A stretch of DNA of 64,000 nt from contig NZ_CP162553.1 of assembly GCF_040939785.1 (NCBI RefSeq), forward strand, positions 7,762,319-7,826,318, given 5' to 3'. Source of the stretch: Bradyrhizobium lupini (lineage in GTDB: Bacteria > Pseudomonadota > Alphaproteobacteria > Rhizobiales > Xanthobacteraceae). Under the pieces are notes generated by a model that saw only the letters and a program-made list of their open reading frames with translations, ran no database searches and was not told where the DNA came from. Shown one piece after another: positions 24,283 through 32,760 of this stretch. How positions within the stretch are numbered: the first letter of the stretch is position 1; every line of letters begins with the position of its first letter. A program made the translations under genes and the position numbers.

Positions 24283-25932
24283 TCAGCTCGAGATTGCCTT
24301 CGCCGATCCCGCTTCGTTGCGCAGCAGGAATTTCTGGATCTTTCCCGTCGACGTTTTCGGGATAGGCCCGAACACCACGGCCTTCGGCGTCTTGAAGCCG
24401 CTCATATGCGAGCGGCAGAAGGCGATGATATCGGCTTCGCTCGCGCTTGCGCCGTCCTTCAGCTCGACGAAGGCGCAGGGCACTTCGCCCCATTTCGGAT
24501 CGGGCTTTGCGACCACGGCGGCGAACAGCACGGCCGGGTGCTTGTAGAGAATGTCCTCGACCTCGACCGAGGAAATGTTCTCGCCGCCGGAGATGATGAT
24601 GTCCTTGGAGCGATCCTTGATGATGACGTAGCCGTGCGCGTCGAGCACGCCGAGATCGCCGGTGTGAAACCAGCCGCCTTCGAACGCCTCCTTGGTCGCC
24701 TTGTCGTTCTTGAGGTAGCCTTTCATCACGATGTTGCCGCGAAACATGACCTCGCCGATGGTCTCGCCGTCGCGCGGTACTTGCTTCATGGTCTGCGGAT
24801 CGATGACGGTGACGGCTTCCTCAAGCGGGTAGGGCACGCCCTGCCGCCGCTTCAGGCTGGCGCGCTCGGCTGCGGGCAGATCATCCCAGCCAGGCTGCTC
24901 GGCGCAGACGGAAGCGGGGCCGTAGACCTCGGTCAGGCCATAGACGTGCGTCAGCTTGATGCCGATGCTCTCGGCGCCCTCGAGCACCGCGACCGGCGGC
25001 GCGGCACCGGCGATCAGGCCGACGACGCGGCGCGCGGCATCGCCCTTCGGTGCATCGGGCGCGTTGATCAGCGTGTTGTAGACGATCGGCGCGCCGCACA
25101 TATGGGTGACGCCGTGCTGCTTGATCAGCTCGAAGATTTTCGTCGGCTCGACCTTGCGCAGGCAGACGTTGATGCCGGCGGCGGCTGCGATGGTCCAGGG
25201 GAAGCACCAGCCGTTGCAGTGGAACATCGGCAGGGTCCAGAGGTACACCGGATGCTGGCCGAGTTGGCCCGCGAGAATATTGCTGACGGCGTTCAGATAG
25301 GCGCCGCGATGATGGGTGACGACGCCCTTGGGATTTCCCGTGGTGCCCGAGGTGTAGCTCAGCGCGATTGCGTCCCATTCATCGCCCGGCAGGATCGCCG
25401 CGAAGTCAGGATCGCCTTGCGCGAGCGCGGCCTCGTACTCGATCTCGCCGATGCGCCCGCCGCCCTTGAAGGCGGTGTCGTCGACGTCGATCACGAACGG
25501 TTTTGGGCCACTCATCTGTGACAGCGCATCGGTGATCACGCCGGAAAATTCGGGGTCGACCAGAATGATCCTGGCGCCGCCATGGTCGAGCTGAAATGCG
25601 ATCGAAGGTGCATCCAGCCGGATGTTCAGCGCATTGAGCACCGCACCCGTCATGGGGACGGCGAAATGCACCTCGTTCATCGCCGGAATGTTCGGCAGCA
25701 TCGCCGCGACGGTCTCGCCGACGCCGATGCCCTTGCCGGCAAGATACGAAGCAAAGCGCTTGCAACGCTCATGCGTCTCGCGCCAGGTGAAGCTGCGCCC
25801 CTCGTAGACCGTGCTGACGTGATCGGGATAGACCGCGGCGCTGCGTGTGAGAAAGCTCAACGGGCTCAGCGGCACGTAGTTGGCGGGCGTCTTGTCGAGG
25901 CCGATATTGTACTGGTTCTGCCGCTCGCTCAT
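24283..25932 (-). CDS. Acyl-CoA synthetase (AMP-binding, medium/long-chain type)
   Basis: The 549-residue ANL-superfamily ligase activates a carboxylic acid to its CoA thioester through an acyl-adenylate. Motifs are the P-loop YTSGTTGNPKGV, the A5 region YGLTEVYG, the hinge/A8 region DRSKDIIISGGENIS, and the catalytic Lys in KTSTGKIQKF. The sequence type (FLTRSAAVYPDHVSTVYEGR at the N-terminus) is that of DmdB-like acyl-CoA synthetases for short or branched acids. AGGGAGG precedes the ATG at 25932. It lies 23 bases after the fused TRAP permease and likely belongs to one operon with 25956-28880. Confidence 0.9.
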   Translation of the reverse strand: MSERQNQYNIGLDKTPANYVPLSPLSFLTRSAAVYPDHVSTVYEGRSFTWRETHERCKRFASYLAGKGIGVGETVAAMLPNIPAMNEVHFAVPMTGAVLNALNIRLDAPSIAFQLDHGGARIILVDPEFSGVITDALSQMSGPKPFVIDVDDTAFKGGGRIGEIEYEAALAQGDPDFAAILPGDEWDAIALSYTSGTTGNPKGVVTHHRGAYLNAVSNILAGQLGQHPVYLWTLPMFHCNGWCFPWTIAAAAGINVCLRKVEPTKIFELIKQHGVTHMCGAPIVYNTLINAPDAPKGDAARRVVGLIAGAAPPVAVLEGAESIGIKLTHVYGLTEVYGPASVCAEQPGWDDLPAAERASLKRRQGVPYPLEEAVTVIDPQTMKQVPRDGETIGEVMFRGNIVMKGYLKNDKATKEAFEGGWFHTGDLGVLDAHGYVIIKDRSKDIIISGGENISSVEVEDILYKHPAVLFAAVVAKPDPKWGEVPCAFVELKDGASASEADIIAFCRSHMSGFKTPKAVVFGPIPKTSTGKIQKFLLRNEAGSAKAISS

Positions 25933-25955
25933 CGACACCTCCCTTACGCGCCGGC

Positions 25956-27845
25956 CTACAGGAATCCGATGGAGATCCACGGAAAGACGGCGACCACGAT
26001 CAATCCTACCAGCAGCGCCAGCAGATAGCCCCAGATCGGCCTGATGCCTTCGGCCGGATCGACGCGTCCGATGGCGCAGGCGGCATAATAACCGACCCCG
26101 AAGGGCGGGGCGAATAGCCCGATACCCATGGCGAGAATGATGACCATGGCATAGTGCACCTCGTGGACGCCGACGGCGCGCGCAATCGGAAACAACAGCG
26201 GCCCGAACAGCACGATCGCCGGGATGCCCTCGAGCACGCTGCCGAGGATGGTGAAGGCCAGGATCGAGACGGCGATGAAGGTCGCCGCGCCGCCCGGCAA
26301 TCCGGTCATGGCGGATGCCAGCGCCCGCGAGAAGCCTGATTGCGTCAGGCCCCAGGCCATGCCGGTCGCCGTGCCGATGATCAGCAGGATCGCGCCCGAC
26401 AGCGCCGCGGTTTCGACCAGCATCGGAAACAGCCGCCGCCAGTCGAAGCGGCGGTAGACGAGGAGGCCGACCAGGGCGCCATAGACGATGCCGATCGTGG
26501 ACACTTCGGTGGCGGTGGCGATGCCTTCGACCACGGCGTAGCGGATCACGAAGGGCAGCGCGAGCGCGGGCAGGGCGATGACGAAGGTCTTGCCGATCTC
26601 GCCGCCTGTGGCGCGGCGGACATGGCTCATGTCCTCGTGGCGATAGCGCCACCACACCAGCATGCACAGCGTTATGGCCAGCACCACGCCGGGCAACAGG
26701 CCGCCGGTGAACAGCGCGGCGATCGAGACGCCGGTGACCGATCCGATCGTGATCAGCACGAGACTCGGCGGAATGGTTTCGGTCTGCGCGCCGGTGGCCG
26801 CAAGAAGCGCGACGAGATCGCCGGGCTTGGCGCCGCGCTGTTTCATCTCCGGGAACAGCACGGGCGCGACCGCGGCCATGTCCGCGGCCTTGGCACCTGA
26901 GATGCCGGAGACCAGGTACATCGCGCCGACAAGCACGTAATGCAGCCCACCGCGGACATGGCCGAGCAGGCTGGCCAGGAACGCCACCATGGCCCGTGCC
27001 ATGCCGGTCATTTCAATCAGGAGCCCCAAAAATACGAACAGCGGCACCGAGAGCAAAATGAGGTGGCTCATGCCCTCGTCCATCCGCCCGACCAGTACCA
27101 TGACCGGCGTGCGCGTGGTCAGTGCCAGATAGCCGAAGATCGCGAGCCCGAAGCCGAACGCGATGGGAACGCCGGCAAAGACGCAGAAGCCGGCGACGCC
27201 GACGAAGAAGATGACGAGGTTGAGATTGCCGAGCGGCCGCAGATATGGCTGCGCCAGCCAGAACAAGCCGACGACGACGGCAACGGCGACCGCGGCCATC
27301 AGCACCATGCGGTAATCGACTGCGCGCAGCAGCCGCAACAGCGCGAACGCCGCCATCAGGCAGATGCCGGCCGGCAATGCCGCGGCGCGCCACATATTGG
27401 AGATCTGCAGCGCCGGCGTGGTGATGAAGCTTTCCTCGTAGGCGTAGTCCCAGGACGGCCAGACGATCAGCGCCAGGAAGGCCAGCGCCGCGCAGGTCGC
27501 GACCAGATCGAGCCAGGCCCGCGTGGCCGGCCTGGCGCTGGCGACGACCGCGGTCATGCGCATGTGCTCGGAACGGCGGAACGCCACCGCCGCGCCCAGC
27601 ATGGCGAGCCACAGGAACAGGATCGAGGCCAGCTCGTCCGACCAGATCAGCGGCCGGTGCAGGCCGTAGCGCGCGACCACGCCGGCAAACAGGATCGCAA
27701 TCTCGGCGACCACCAAAATGGCCGCCGGAATTTCGACGAGGAGACCGAGTGCGCGCTCCGTCGAGGCCAGCAAGGAAGGCCGGCGAGGGGACCGAACAGC
27801 CGCCTCGCCCGCCACTCCGCTCACTTCGACCTCAAGATGAGCCAT
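25956..27845 (-). CDS. TRAP transporter fused small-large permease (DctQM)
   Basis: The 629-residue inner-membrane protein has a DctQ domain (about residues 30-180: four spans, LIWSDELASILFLWLAMLG, FRRSEHMRMT) fused to a DctM domain (about 200-629: ISGAKAADMAAVAPVLFP, IPPSLVLITIGSVTG, a G/A-rich last span). Fused DctQM permeases are a known TRAP subtype. It lies between the acyl-CoA ligase and dctP on the minus strand, with 15 and 23 base gaps, so the transcript order is dctP-dctQM-ligase. It is distinct from the plus-strand TRAP system at 21265. Confidence 0.92.
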   Translation of the reverse strand: MAHLEVEVSGVAGEAAVRSPRRPSLLASTERALGLLVEIPAAILVVAEIAILFAGVVARYGLHRPLIWSDELASILFLWLAMLGAAVAFRRSEHMRMTAVVASARPATRAWLDLVATCAALAFLALIVWPSWDYAYEESFITTPALQISNMWRAAALPAGICLMAAFALLRLLRAVDYRMVLMAAVAVAVVVGLFWLAQPYLRPLGNLNLVIFFVGVAGFCVFAGVPIAFGFGLAIFGYLALTTRTPVMVLVGRMDEGMSHLILLSVPLFVFLGLLIEMTGMARAMVAFLASLLGHVRGGLHYVLVGAMYLVSGISGAKAADMAAVAPVLFPEMKQRGAKPGDLVALLAATGAQTETIPPSLVLITIGSVTGVSIAALFTGGLLPGVVLAITLCMLVWWRYRHEDMSHVRRATGGEIGKTFVIALPALALPFVIRYAVVEGIATATEVSTIGIVYGALVGLLVYRRFDWRRLFPMLVETAALSGAILLIIGTATGMAWGLTQSGFSRALASAMTGLPGGAATFIAVSILAFTILGSVLEGIPAIVLFGPLLFPIARAVGVHEVHYAMVIILAMGIGLFAPPFGVGYYAACAIGRVDPAEGIRPIWGYLLALLVGLIVVAVFPWISIGFL

Positions 27846-27860
27846 GACGGCTCCAACGCG

Positions 27861-28880
27861 TTACGACAGCTTGCCGACGGCTTTTTCCAGCAGGTCCCAG
27901 GCCTGGTCGCCATATTTGCCTTTCCACTCGGCATAGAAGCCGGCGGAGCGCAGCTTGTCGCGGAACGGCGCGACCGCGGGCTGATTGAAGGTCAGGCCCT
28001 TGCCCGCGAGCTCCTGCTGCAGATTGGCATTGAGCTTGGCGGTATCCTCACGCTCCTTGAGCGCTGCGGCATTGATGTTCTTGGCGACGATGGTGCGCAC
28101 ATCCTCGGGCAGGCTGCTCCACGCCTTGCGATTGGCCAGGAACCAGAAGCCGTCCCACATGTGGTTGGTCAGCGAGCAGTATTTCTGCACCTCGTAGAGC
28201 TTGGCGGTCGAGATGATCGCCAGCGGGTTCTCCTGGCCCTCGACGATCCTGGTCTGCAGCGCGGAATAGACCTCGGCGAAATTGATCGAGGCGGGCGCCG
28301 CATCGAATGCCTTGAACATTGAGGTCCATAGCGGCGACACCGGCACGCGGATCTTGAAGCCCTTGAGATCGTCCGGATGGGTGATCGGCTTGCTCGACGA
28401 CGTGGTCTGGCGGAAGCCGTTGTCCCAAATCTTGTCCATGACTTCGAGCCCGGCCTTCTTGATCTCGCCGCGGACAAAGGCGCCGAGATCGCCGTCCATC
28501 GCCTTCCAGACCGTGCCGTAGTCCGGGAACGCGAAGCCGATGCCGTTGATGGACGCCGCCGGTACCAGGGTCGACAGGATCAGCCCCGACAGCGTGAAGA
28601 ACTCGACGCCGCCGGACCGGATCTGGCTCAGCATGTCGGTGTCAGACCCGAGCTGGTTGTTCGGGAAGATCTGGAGGTCGAACTTGCCGCCTGTCTCGGC
28701 CTTGATCGCCGCGGCCATCTCCTTGGCGCGCACGTTCAGCGGATGCGTGTCCGGCAGGTTATTGGCGTATTTGTAGGTGAACTCGGCGCTCTGGGCGCGG
28801 GCCACATGGGGCGCACTGAGGCCGCCCAGGACCGCGGTCGCGGCGGAGGCCTTGAGAAGCGTGCGGCGGGAAAAGCTCAT
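27861..28880 (-). CDS. TRAP transporter substrate-binding protein DctP (Tat-exported)
   Basis: This 339-residue periplasmic binding protein has a twin-arginine type leader (SFSRRTLLKASAATAVLGG, cut after VARAQ). Tat export implies folding before transport. Family marks are the YKYANNLPDTHPLNVRAKEM opening, IFPNNQLGSDTDMLSQIRSG, FKIRVPVSPLWTSMF with the ligand Arg, and SALQTRIVEGQENPLA. It leads the minus-strand operon with the fused permease and acyl-CoA ligase. The substrate is unknown. Confidence 0.92.
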   Translation of the reverse strand: MSFSRRTLLKASAATAVLGGLSAPHVARAQSAEFTYKYANNLPDTHPLNVRAKEMAAAIKAETGGKFDLQIFPNNQLGSDTDMLSQIRSGGVEFFTLSGLILSTLVPAASINGIGFAFPDYGTVWKAMDGDLGAFVRGEIKKAGLEVMDKIWDNGFRQTTSSSKPITHPDDLKGFKIRVPVSPLWTSMFKAFDAAPASINFAEVYSALQTRIVEGQENPLAIISTAKLYEVQKYCSLTNHMWDGFWFLANRKAWSSLPEDVRTIVAKNINAAALKEREDTAKLNANLQQELAGKGLTFNQPAVAPFRDKLRSAGFYAEWKGKYGDQAWDLLEKAVGKLS

Positions 28881-29335
28881 GGGTCTGCTTCCTCGGAAAG
28901 TTTGTTGTTGTTCTGAGATGCAAACCTATACGGACGGAAGGTCAGAAGGTCATCTGCGATCTCGCGAAGCCTCGCTTATTGCAGCCGGACATCCTCACGG
29001 CAATATCGGCTTTCGGCGGCATCGGCCCGATTCAAAAACCGAAAAACAACCCCATGCACAGTAGCCGTCAAAGTCGGGACCAGGTCCGATGGCCAGCCTG
29101 GAAAAGGACCGGGAACGAAGGTGCGATGAGAGGAATTCTAGCTAAATAACTGATCTGATTTGATATAATGATATTCCATAATATACCTTATGCGAATCGT
29201 GGATATGGCTGTGCAGGTCAGGCCAGATCATTCCGCAGCTACCCAGAACCCCTCTTTCGGATCAAACTTGTGCCAACAAATCCCCGGGCAAACCGACGCA
29301 GCGGTTGTCGCCACGGCAGCATTGGGAGGTTCGTC
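28881..29335. promoter_or_regulatory. Divergent intergenic region with AT-rich patch
   Basis: This 455-base gap separates the minus-strand TRAP/ligase operon from the plus-strand peptidase and must hold both promoters. A strongly AT-rich patch lies at about 29145-29195. It contains the perfect inverted repeat ATATT-CCAT-AATAT (29171-29184), a candidate operator for a local regulator, although no regulator gene is nearby. No -35/-10 pair is clear enough to name. Confidence 0.35.
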
Positions 29336-30532
29336 ATGCAGGAGAACGTCGCCCGCGCAGACCGCTCGCGCGCCATTCCATTCGACGCCGCCAAGCTCGA
29401 CCGCCTGATGGAGGCTGCCGGGCTCGACGTCCTGGTCGCGACCTCCAAGCACAATGTGCAGTACCTGCTGGGTGCCGAGCGCGCGATCTTCTTCGACTAC
29501 ATGGATGCGCTCGGCGTCAGCCGCTATCTGCCGGTGCTGGTCTATCCCAAGGGCGCACCCGACAAGGCGGTTTATGTCGGCCACCGTCTGGAAACCCATC
29601 AGCGCGCCGTGGCGCCGCCATGGGTGGCGCAGGTGCGGACCGAGTCCAACGGCTCGGTCGATGCGATTACGCGGGCCGTAAGCCTGATCCGCGATGCCGG
29701 CGTGCCCCTGAAGCGGGTCGGGGTCGAGATGGCGTTCCTGCCGATGGATGCGGGCCGGGCGCTCAGTGACGCCCTGCCCGGCGCCGAGCTCAAGGACGCG
29801 CTGCTGGTGCTGGAGCGGCTGCGGGCGGTGAAGTCGGCGGACGAGCTTGCGAAGCTCAAGACGGCGTCCGAACTGGTGATCGCCTCGATGCTGGCGGTGA
29901 TCGCCGGGCACGGGCCGGGCACGACCAAGCAGCAATTGTCGGACGCCTTGCGGCTCGCCGAAGCCAATCGCGGGCTGACCTTCGAATACTGCTTGCTCGC
30001 CTGCGGCAACAGCCACAACCGGGCGCCCTCGGCGCAGCGCTGGGAGCAAGGTGACGTGCTGTCGCTCGATTCCGGCGGCAATTATCACGGCTATATCGGC
30101 GACCTCGCGCGCATGGCCGTGCTCGGCGATCCCGATGTCGAGCTGAAGGACTGTCTGGCCGAGATCGAGGCGGTCCAGCGCGCCGCCTTCGCGGCGGTCA
30201 GGCCGGGCGCCATGGGCGGCGACATCTACGTCGCGGCCGAGCGGCAGCTCGCGAAGATCACCCAGCGCGACTGCACGGAGTTTTTGGCCCACGGCATGGG
30301 CCTCGTCAGCCACGAGGCCCCTCGCCTGACGGCCAAAGGTCCGATCCCCTACGACGACACGGATGCGCGGCTGCCGCTCGAAACTGGCATGGTGGTGTCG
30401 ATCGAGACCACGATGAAGCATCCGAAGCGCGGGTTCATCAAGCTCGAGGACACGGTTGCGGTGACGGCGACGGGTTACGAGATCTTTGGCGAGGGTGGTC
30501 GCGGCTGGAATTTGGGTGGCAGTTCGCTGTAG
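29336..30532 (+). CDS. M24 family metallopeptidase (Xaa-Pro aminopeptidase-like)
   Basis: The 398-residue protein starts at the ATG at 29336 (GGGAGG ten bases upstream); longer in-frame starts add no domain. It has the creatinase-type N-terminal domain (residues 15-170) and a pita-bread catalytic domain with the full ligand set: Asp in LSLDSGGNYHGYIGDLAR (two Asp), His in LAHGMGLVSHEAP, Glu in VVSIETTM and Glu in IKLEDTVAVT. M24 relatives cleave X-Pro dipeptides or act on creatine-like amidines and other C-N bonds. Its position beside the TRAP/ligase operon suggests a catabolic role, but that is inference. Confidence 0.88.
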   Translation: MQENVARADRSRAIPFDAAKLDRLMEAAGLDVLVATSKHNVQYLLGAERAIFFDYMDALGVSRYLPVLVYPKGAPDKAVYVGHRLETHQRAVAPPWVAQVRTESNGSVDAITRAVSLIRDAGVPLKRVGVEMAFLPMDAGRALSDALPGAELKDALLVLERLRAVKSADELAKLKTASELVIASMLAVIAGHGPGTTKQQLSDALRLAEANRGLTFEYCLLACGNSHNRAPSAQRWEQGDVLSLDSGGNYHGYIGDLARMAVLGDPDVELKDCLAEIEAVQRAAFAAVRPGAMGGDIYVAAERQLAKITQRDCTEFLAHGMGLVSHEAPRLTAKGPIPYDDTDARLPLETGMVVSIETTMKHPKRGFIKLEDTVAVTATGYEIFGEGGRGWNLGGSSL

Positions 30533-30615
30533 GCTGGGACCGCGCGCACAGCAGACATCTCGCTCTCGGCCCAAGCCCAGCCGGGTCGTCAACCCCTGTC
30601 CTACACCGCCATGAC

Positions 30616-32760
30616 CTAGACTTCCGCGGAAGCGGTAGCTCGCGGCATGCGCATGACCTGCTCGAGGGCGTGTGGGTGCTTCAGCACGGCAAGCGTCTCG
30701 CGTGCGCTGAGGCTGCTGACGACTTCCTCGAAATCGTCGCTCTGCTCAATCTTGGCCCGGCCGATCGCGAGATCTATGTCGATTTGGCCCGATTTGCGCG
30801 GCGGCGTTTCGAGGGACTGCATGTGCGGTCCCAGCAACGCGGGATTCTGTCTAAGTTCGATCAGGGCCCCGTGTGGCTCGATTCGATCCAGGCTGGCAAG
30901 CTCTCTCGCCCTCTGCAGCAGCGCCGGCACGCGATTGTCCTCCGGGGTTGCAAACAGGCGCGCCATTCGCGGTGCCGTCGAGGTGACGAGACCGATCGGA
31001 ATGGCGCAAACCAGGCCGATGATCACCGGTGACATCCAGAGCAGCAGCGGGAGCGACACGGCGTAGGCGCTTGCCGCCATGGCCAGACCGCATAGGGTCG
31101 GCACCGTGAACTTGCGATAGACTTCGTCGCGCGTGATCCTGCCATCGCTTCGCCGTTGCACTTGCCAGCCCGCGTCACGGCCCAGCAGGATCTCCGCCAC
31201 GGCGGTGGATTGAAAGATCATCATGGAGGGGGCGATCAAGGCGGCAAGCAGGCTCTCGGCGACCACCGCCAGCAGCACGCGAAATCCGCCGCCGAATGCC
31301 TGCCGTTCCGCACGCTTGGTGAGCAAAACGAGGTAGGCCAGCAATTTGGGCACGATGAGCAGCCCCATTGTCGCGGCAAAGACCCAGGCGGCGAGCACGG
31401 GATCCTGTGCGGGCCACGTTGGAAACAACGAGAAGCCCTTGGGAAAGTACTCCGGCTTGACGAAATAGGCCTGCAAGGAGGTCAGGATTCCGAGCAATAG
31501 AAACAGCAGCCACAGCGGCGCGGTGAGGTAGGATCCGATCCCGGTCAACAGGTGAAGCCTGGAGACCCAGTGCAGGCCTCGAGCCGGTAGAACGGCAAGA
31601 TGCTGGAGATTGCCCTGACACCAGCGGCGGTCGCGCGCCGCGAAATCCAGAAGCGACGGGGGCACCTCCTCGAAACTCCCGCCGAGACCTGGAGCCATGA
31701 AAATTCCCCATCCCGCTCGTCGCATTAGTGCGGCTTCGACAAAATCGTGGCTGAGGATATGGCCGCCGAAAGGCTTCCTCCCGCGCAACTCGGGCAGGCC
31801 CGCCTCTTGCGCAAAAGCCTGCACCCGGATGATGGCGTTATGTCCCCAGTAGTTGCCCTCTGAGGCGTGCCACCAGGTGTTCCCGGCCGCGATCAGCGGG
31901 CCGTACAAACGACCCGAGAACTGCTGAAGCCGGCTAATCAGGGTTCGCGCATTGACGACGATCGGAAGCGTTTGAATCAGCGCGGCTTGCGAGTTCGATT
32001 CCATCGCGCCCGCCAGCCGCACGATGGTCTCTCCGCTCATCAGACTGTCCGCGTCGAGAATGATCATGTAGTCGTAGGCGCCACCGAACCGCCTCACCCA
32101 TTCGGCGATGTTGCCGGACTTTCGGGCGGTGTTGTCGGATCGGTGACGATAGTAGAGATGGCCCGAACCGCAGTTGCGCTGCAGTTCCAGAAACGCAAGC
32201 TCCTCGGCAATCCAGATGTCCGGATCTGTCGTGTCACTGAGCAGAAACCAATCGAACAACGGGTCCTGTCCGGTTTCGCCGACCGACTCGTACATGGCGC
32301 GGAGTCGCGCCATGAGATGGTGCTGATCCTCGTTATAGGTCGGCAACAGCATCGCCGTTCGGCCGGTGATCGTGGGCAGCGGACCCTGGCTGTCCATTGG
32401 CAGCACATCCGGTCGCCCCCGCAGGAGCACAAAAAAACCGGCGACTGAAGACACGAACGAAAACGCGATCCAGGCGAGCAGCACGAGAAACAGCCCGAAC
32501 ACCATGCCTTCGAGGACCGTGACGCCACCAACCTTGAGAACATCGTACATCTCAACAGCGCCCGCAGCGGTAATCGCGACCGTTCCGCCAAGAATGAACA
32601 GGCGTCGCGCTGCAACGGCAGGGGCGGTCCGCAGTCGCCCCGGATCGGCACGGTTAGTCCGGTCCAATCGGCAAGGCTGCATGGGGAGAGGCGTTTCGTC
32701 GGGAAGATACCGAGTGCCAAGCTCAAGCGAGAGCGCGGGCGAGGTCGTCAGGGCGCCCAT
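30616..32760 (-). CDS. opgH: Glucan biosynthesis glucosyltransferase H
   Basis: The 714-residue inner-membrane GT2 glycosyltransferase makes the linear beta-1,2 backbone of osmoregulated periplasmic glucans. The cytoplasmic catalytic domain (about residues 120-420) shows LLPTYNED, the DxD in ILDADSLMSG, HDFVEAALMRRAGW (catalytic Asp) and RDRRWCQGNLQH (R/QxxRW). Spans flank it at about 50-110 and 430-620. OpgH and OpgG overlap by 13 bases, with opgG first, a coupled opgGH operon. Length is somewhat below the E. coli protein, as is usual outside enterobacteria. Confidence 0.93.
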   Translation of the reverse strand: MGALTTSPALSLELGTRYLPDETPLPMQPCRLDRTNRADPGRLRTAPAVAARRLFILGGTVAITAAGAVEMYDVLKVGGVTVLEGMVFGLFLVLLAWIAFSFVSSVAGFFVLLRGRPDVLPMDSQGPLPTITGRTAMLLPTYNEDQHHLMARLRAMYESVGETGQDPLFDWFLLSDTTDPDIWIAEELAFLELQRNCGSGHLYYRHRSDNTARKSGNIAEWVRRFGGAYDYMIILDADSLMSGETIVRLAGAMESNSQAALIQTLPIVVNARTLISRLQQFSGRLYGPLIAAGNTWWHASEGNYWGHNAIIRVQAFAQEAGLPELRGRKPFGGHILSHDFVEAALMRRAGWGIFMAPGLGGSFEEVPPSLLDFAARDRRWCQGNLQHLAVLPARGLHWVSRLHLLTGIGSYLTAPLWLLFLLLGILTSLQAYFVKPEYFPKGFSLFPTWPAQDPVLAAWVFAATMGLLIVPKLLAYLVLLTKRAERQAFGGGFRVLLAVVAESLLAALIAPSMMIFQSTAVAEILLGRDAGWQVQRRSDGRITRDEVYRKFTVPTLCGLAMAASAYAVSLPLLLWMSPVIIGLVCAIPIGLVTSTAPRMARLFATPEDNRVPALLQRARELASLDRIEPHGALIELRQNPALLGPHMQSLETPPRKSGQIDIDLAIGRAKIEQSDDFEEVVSSLSARETLAVLKHPHALEQVMRMPRATASAEV

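Noticed and set aside
24406..25521. 371-residue plus-strand frame over the acyl-CoA ligase
   Set aside because: Antisense shadow without domain features.
26940..28322. 460-residue plus-strand frame over the TRAP genes
   Set aside because: Low-complexity His/Arg/Gln composition, antisense to clear DctQM and DctP proteins.
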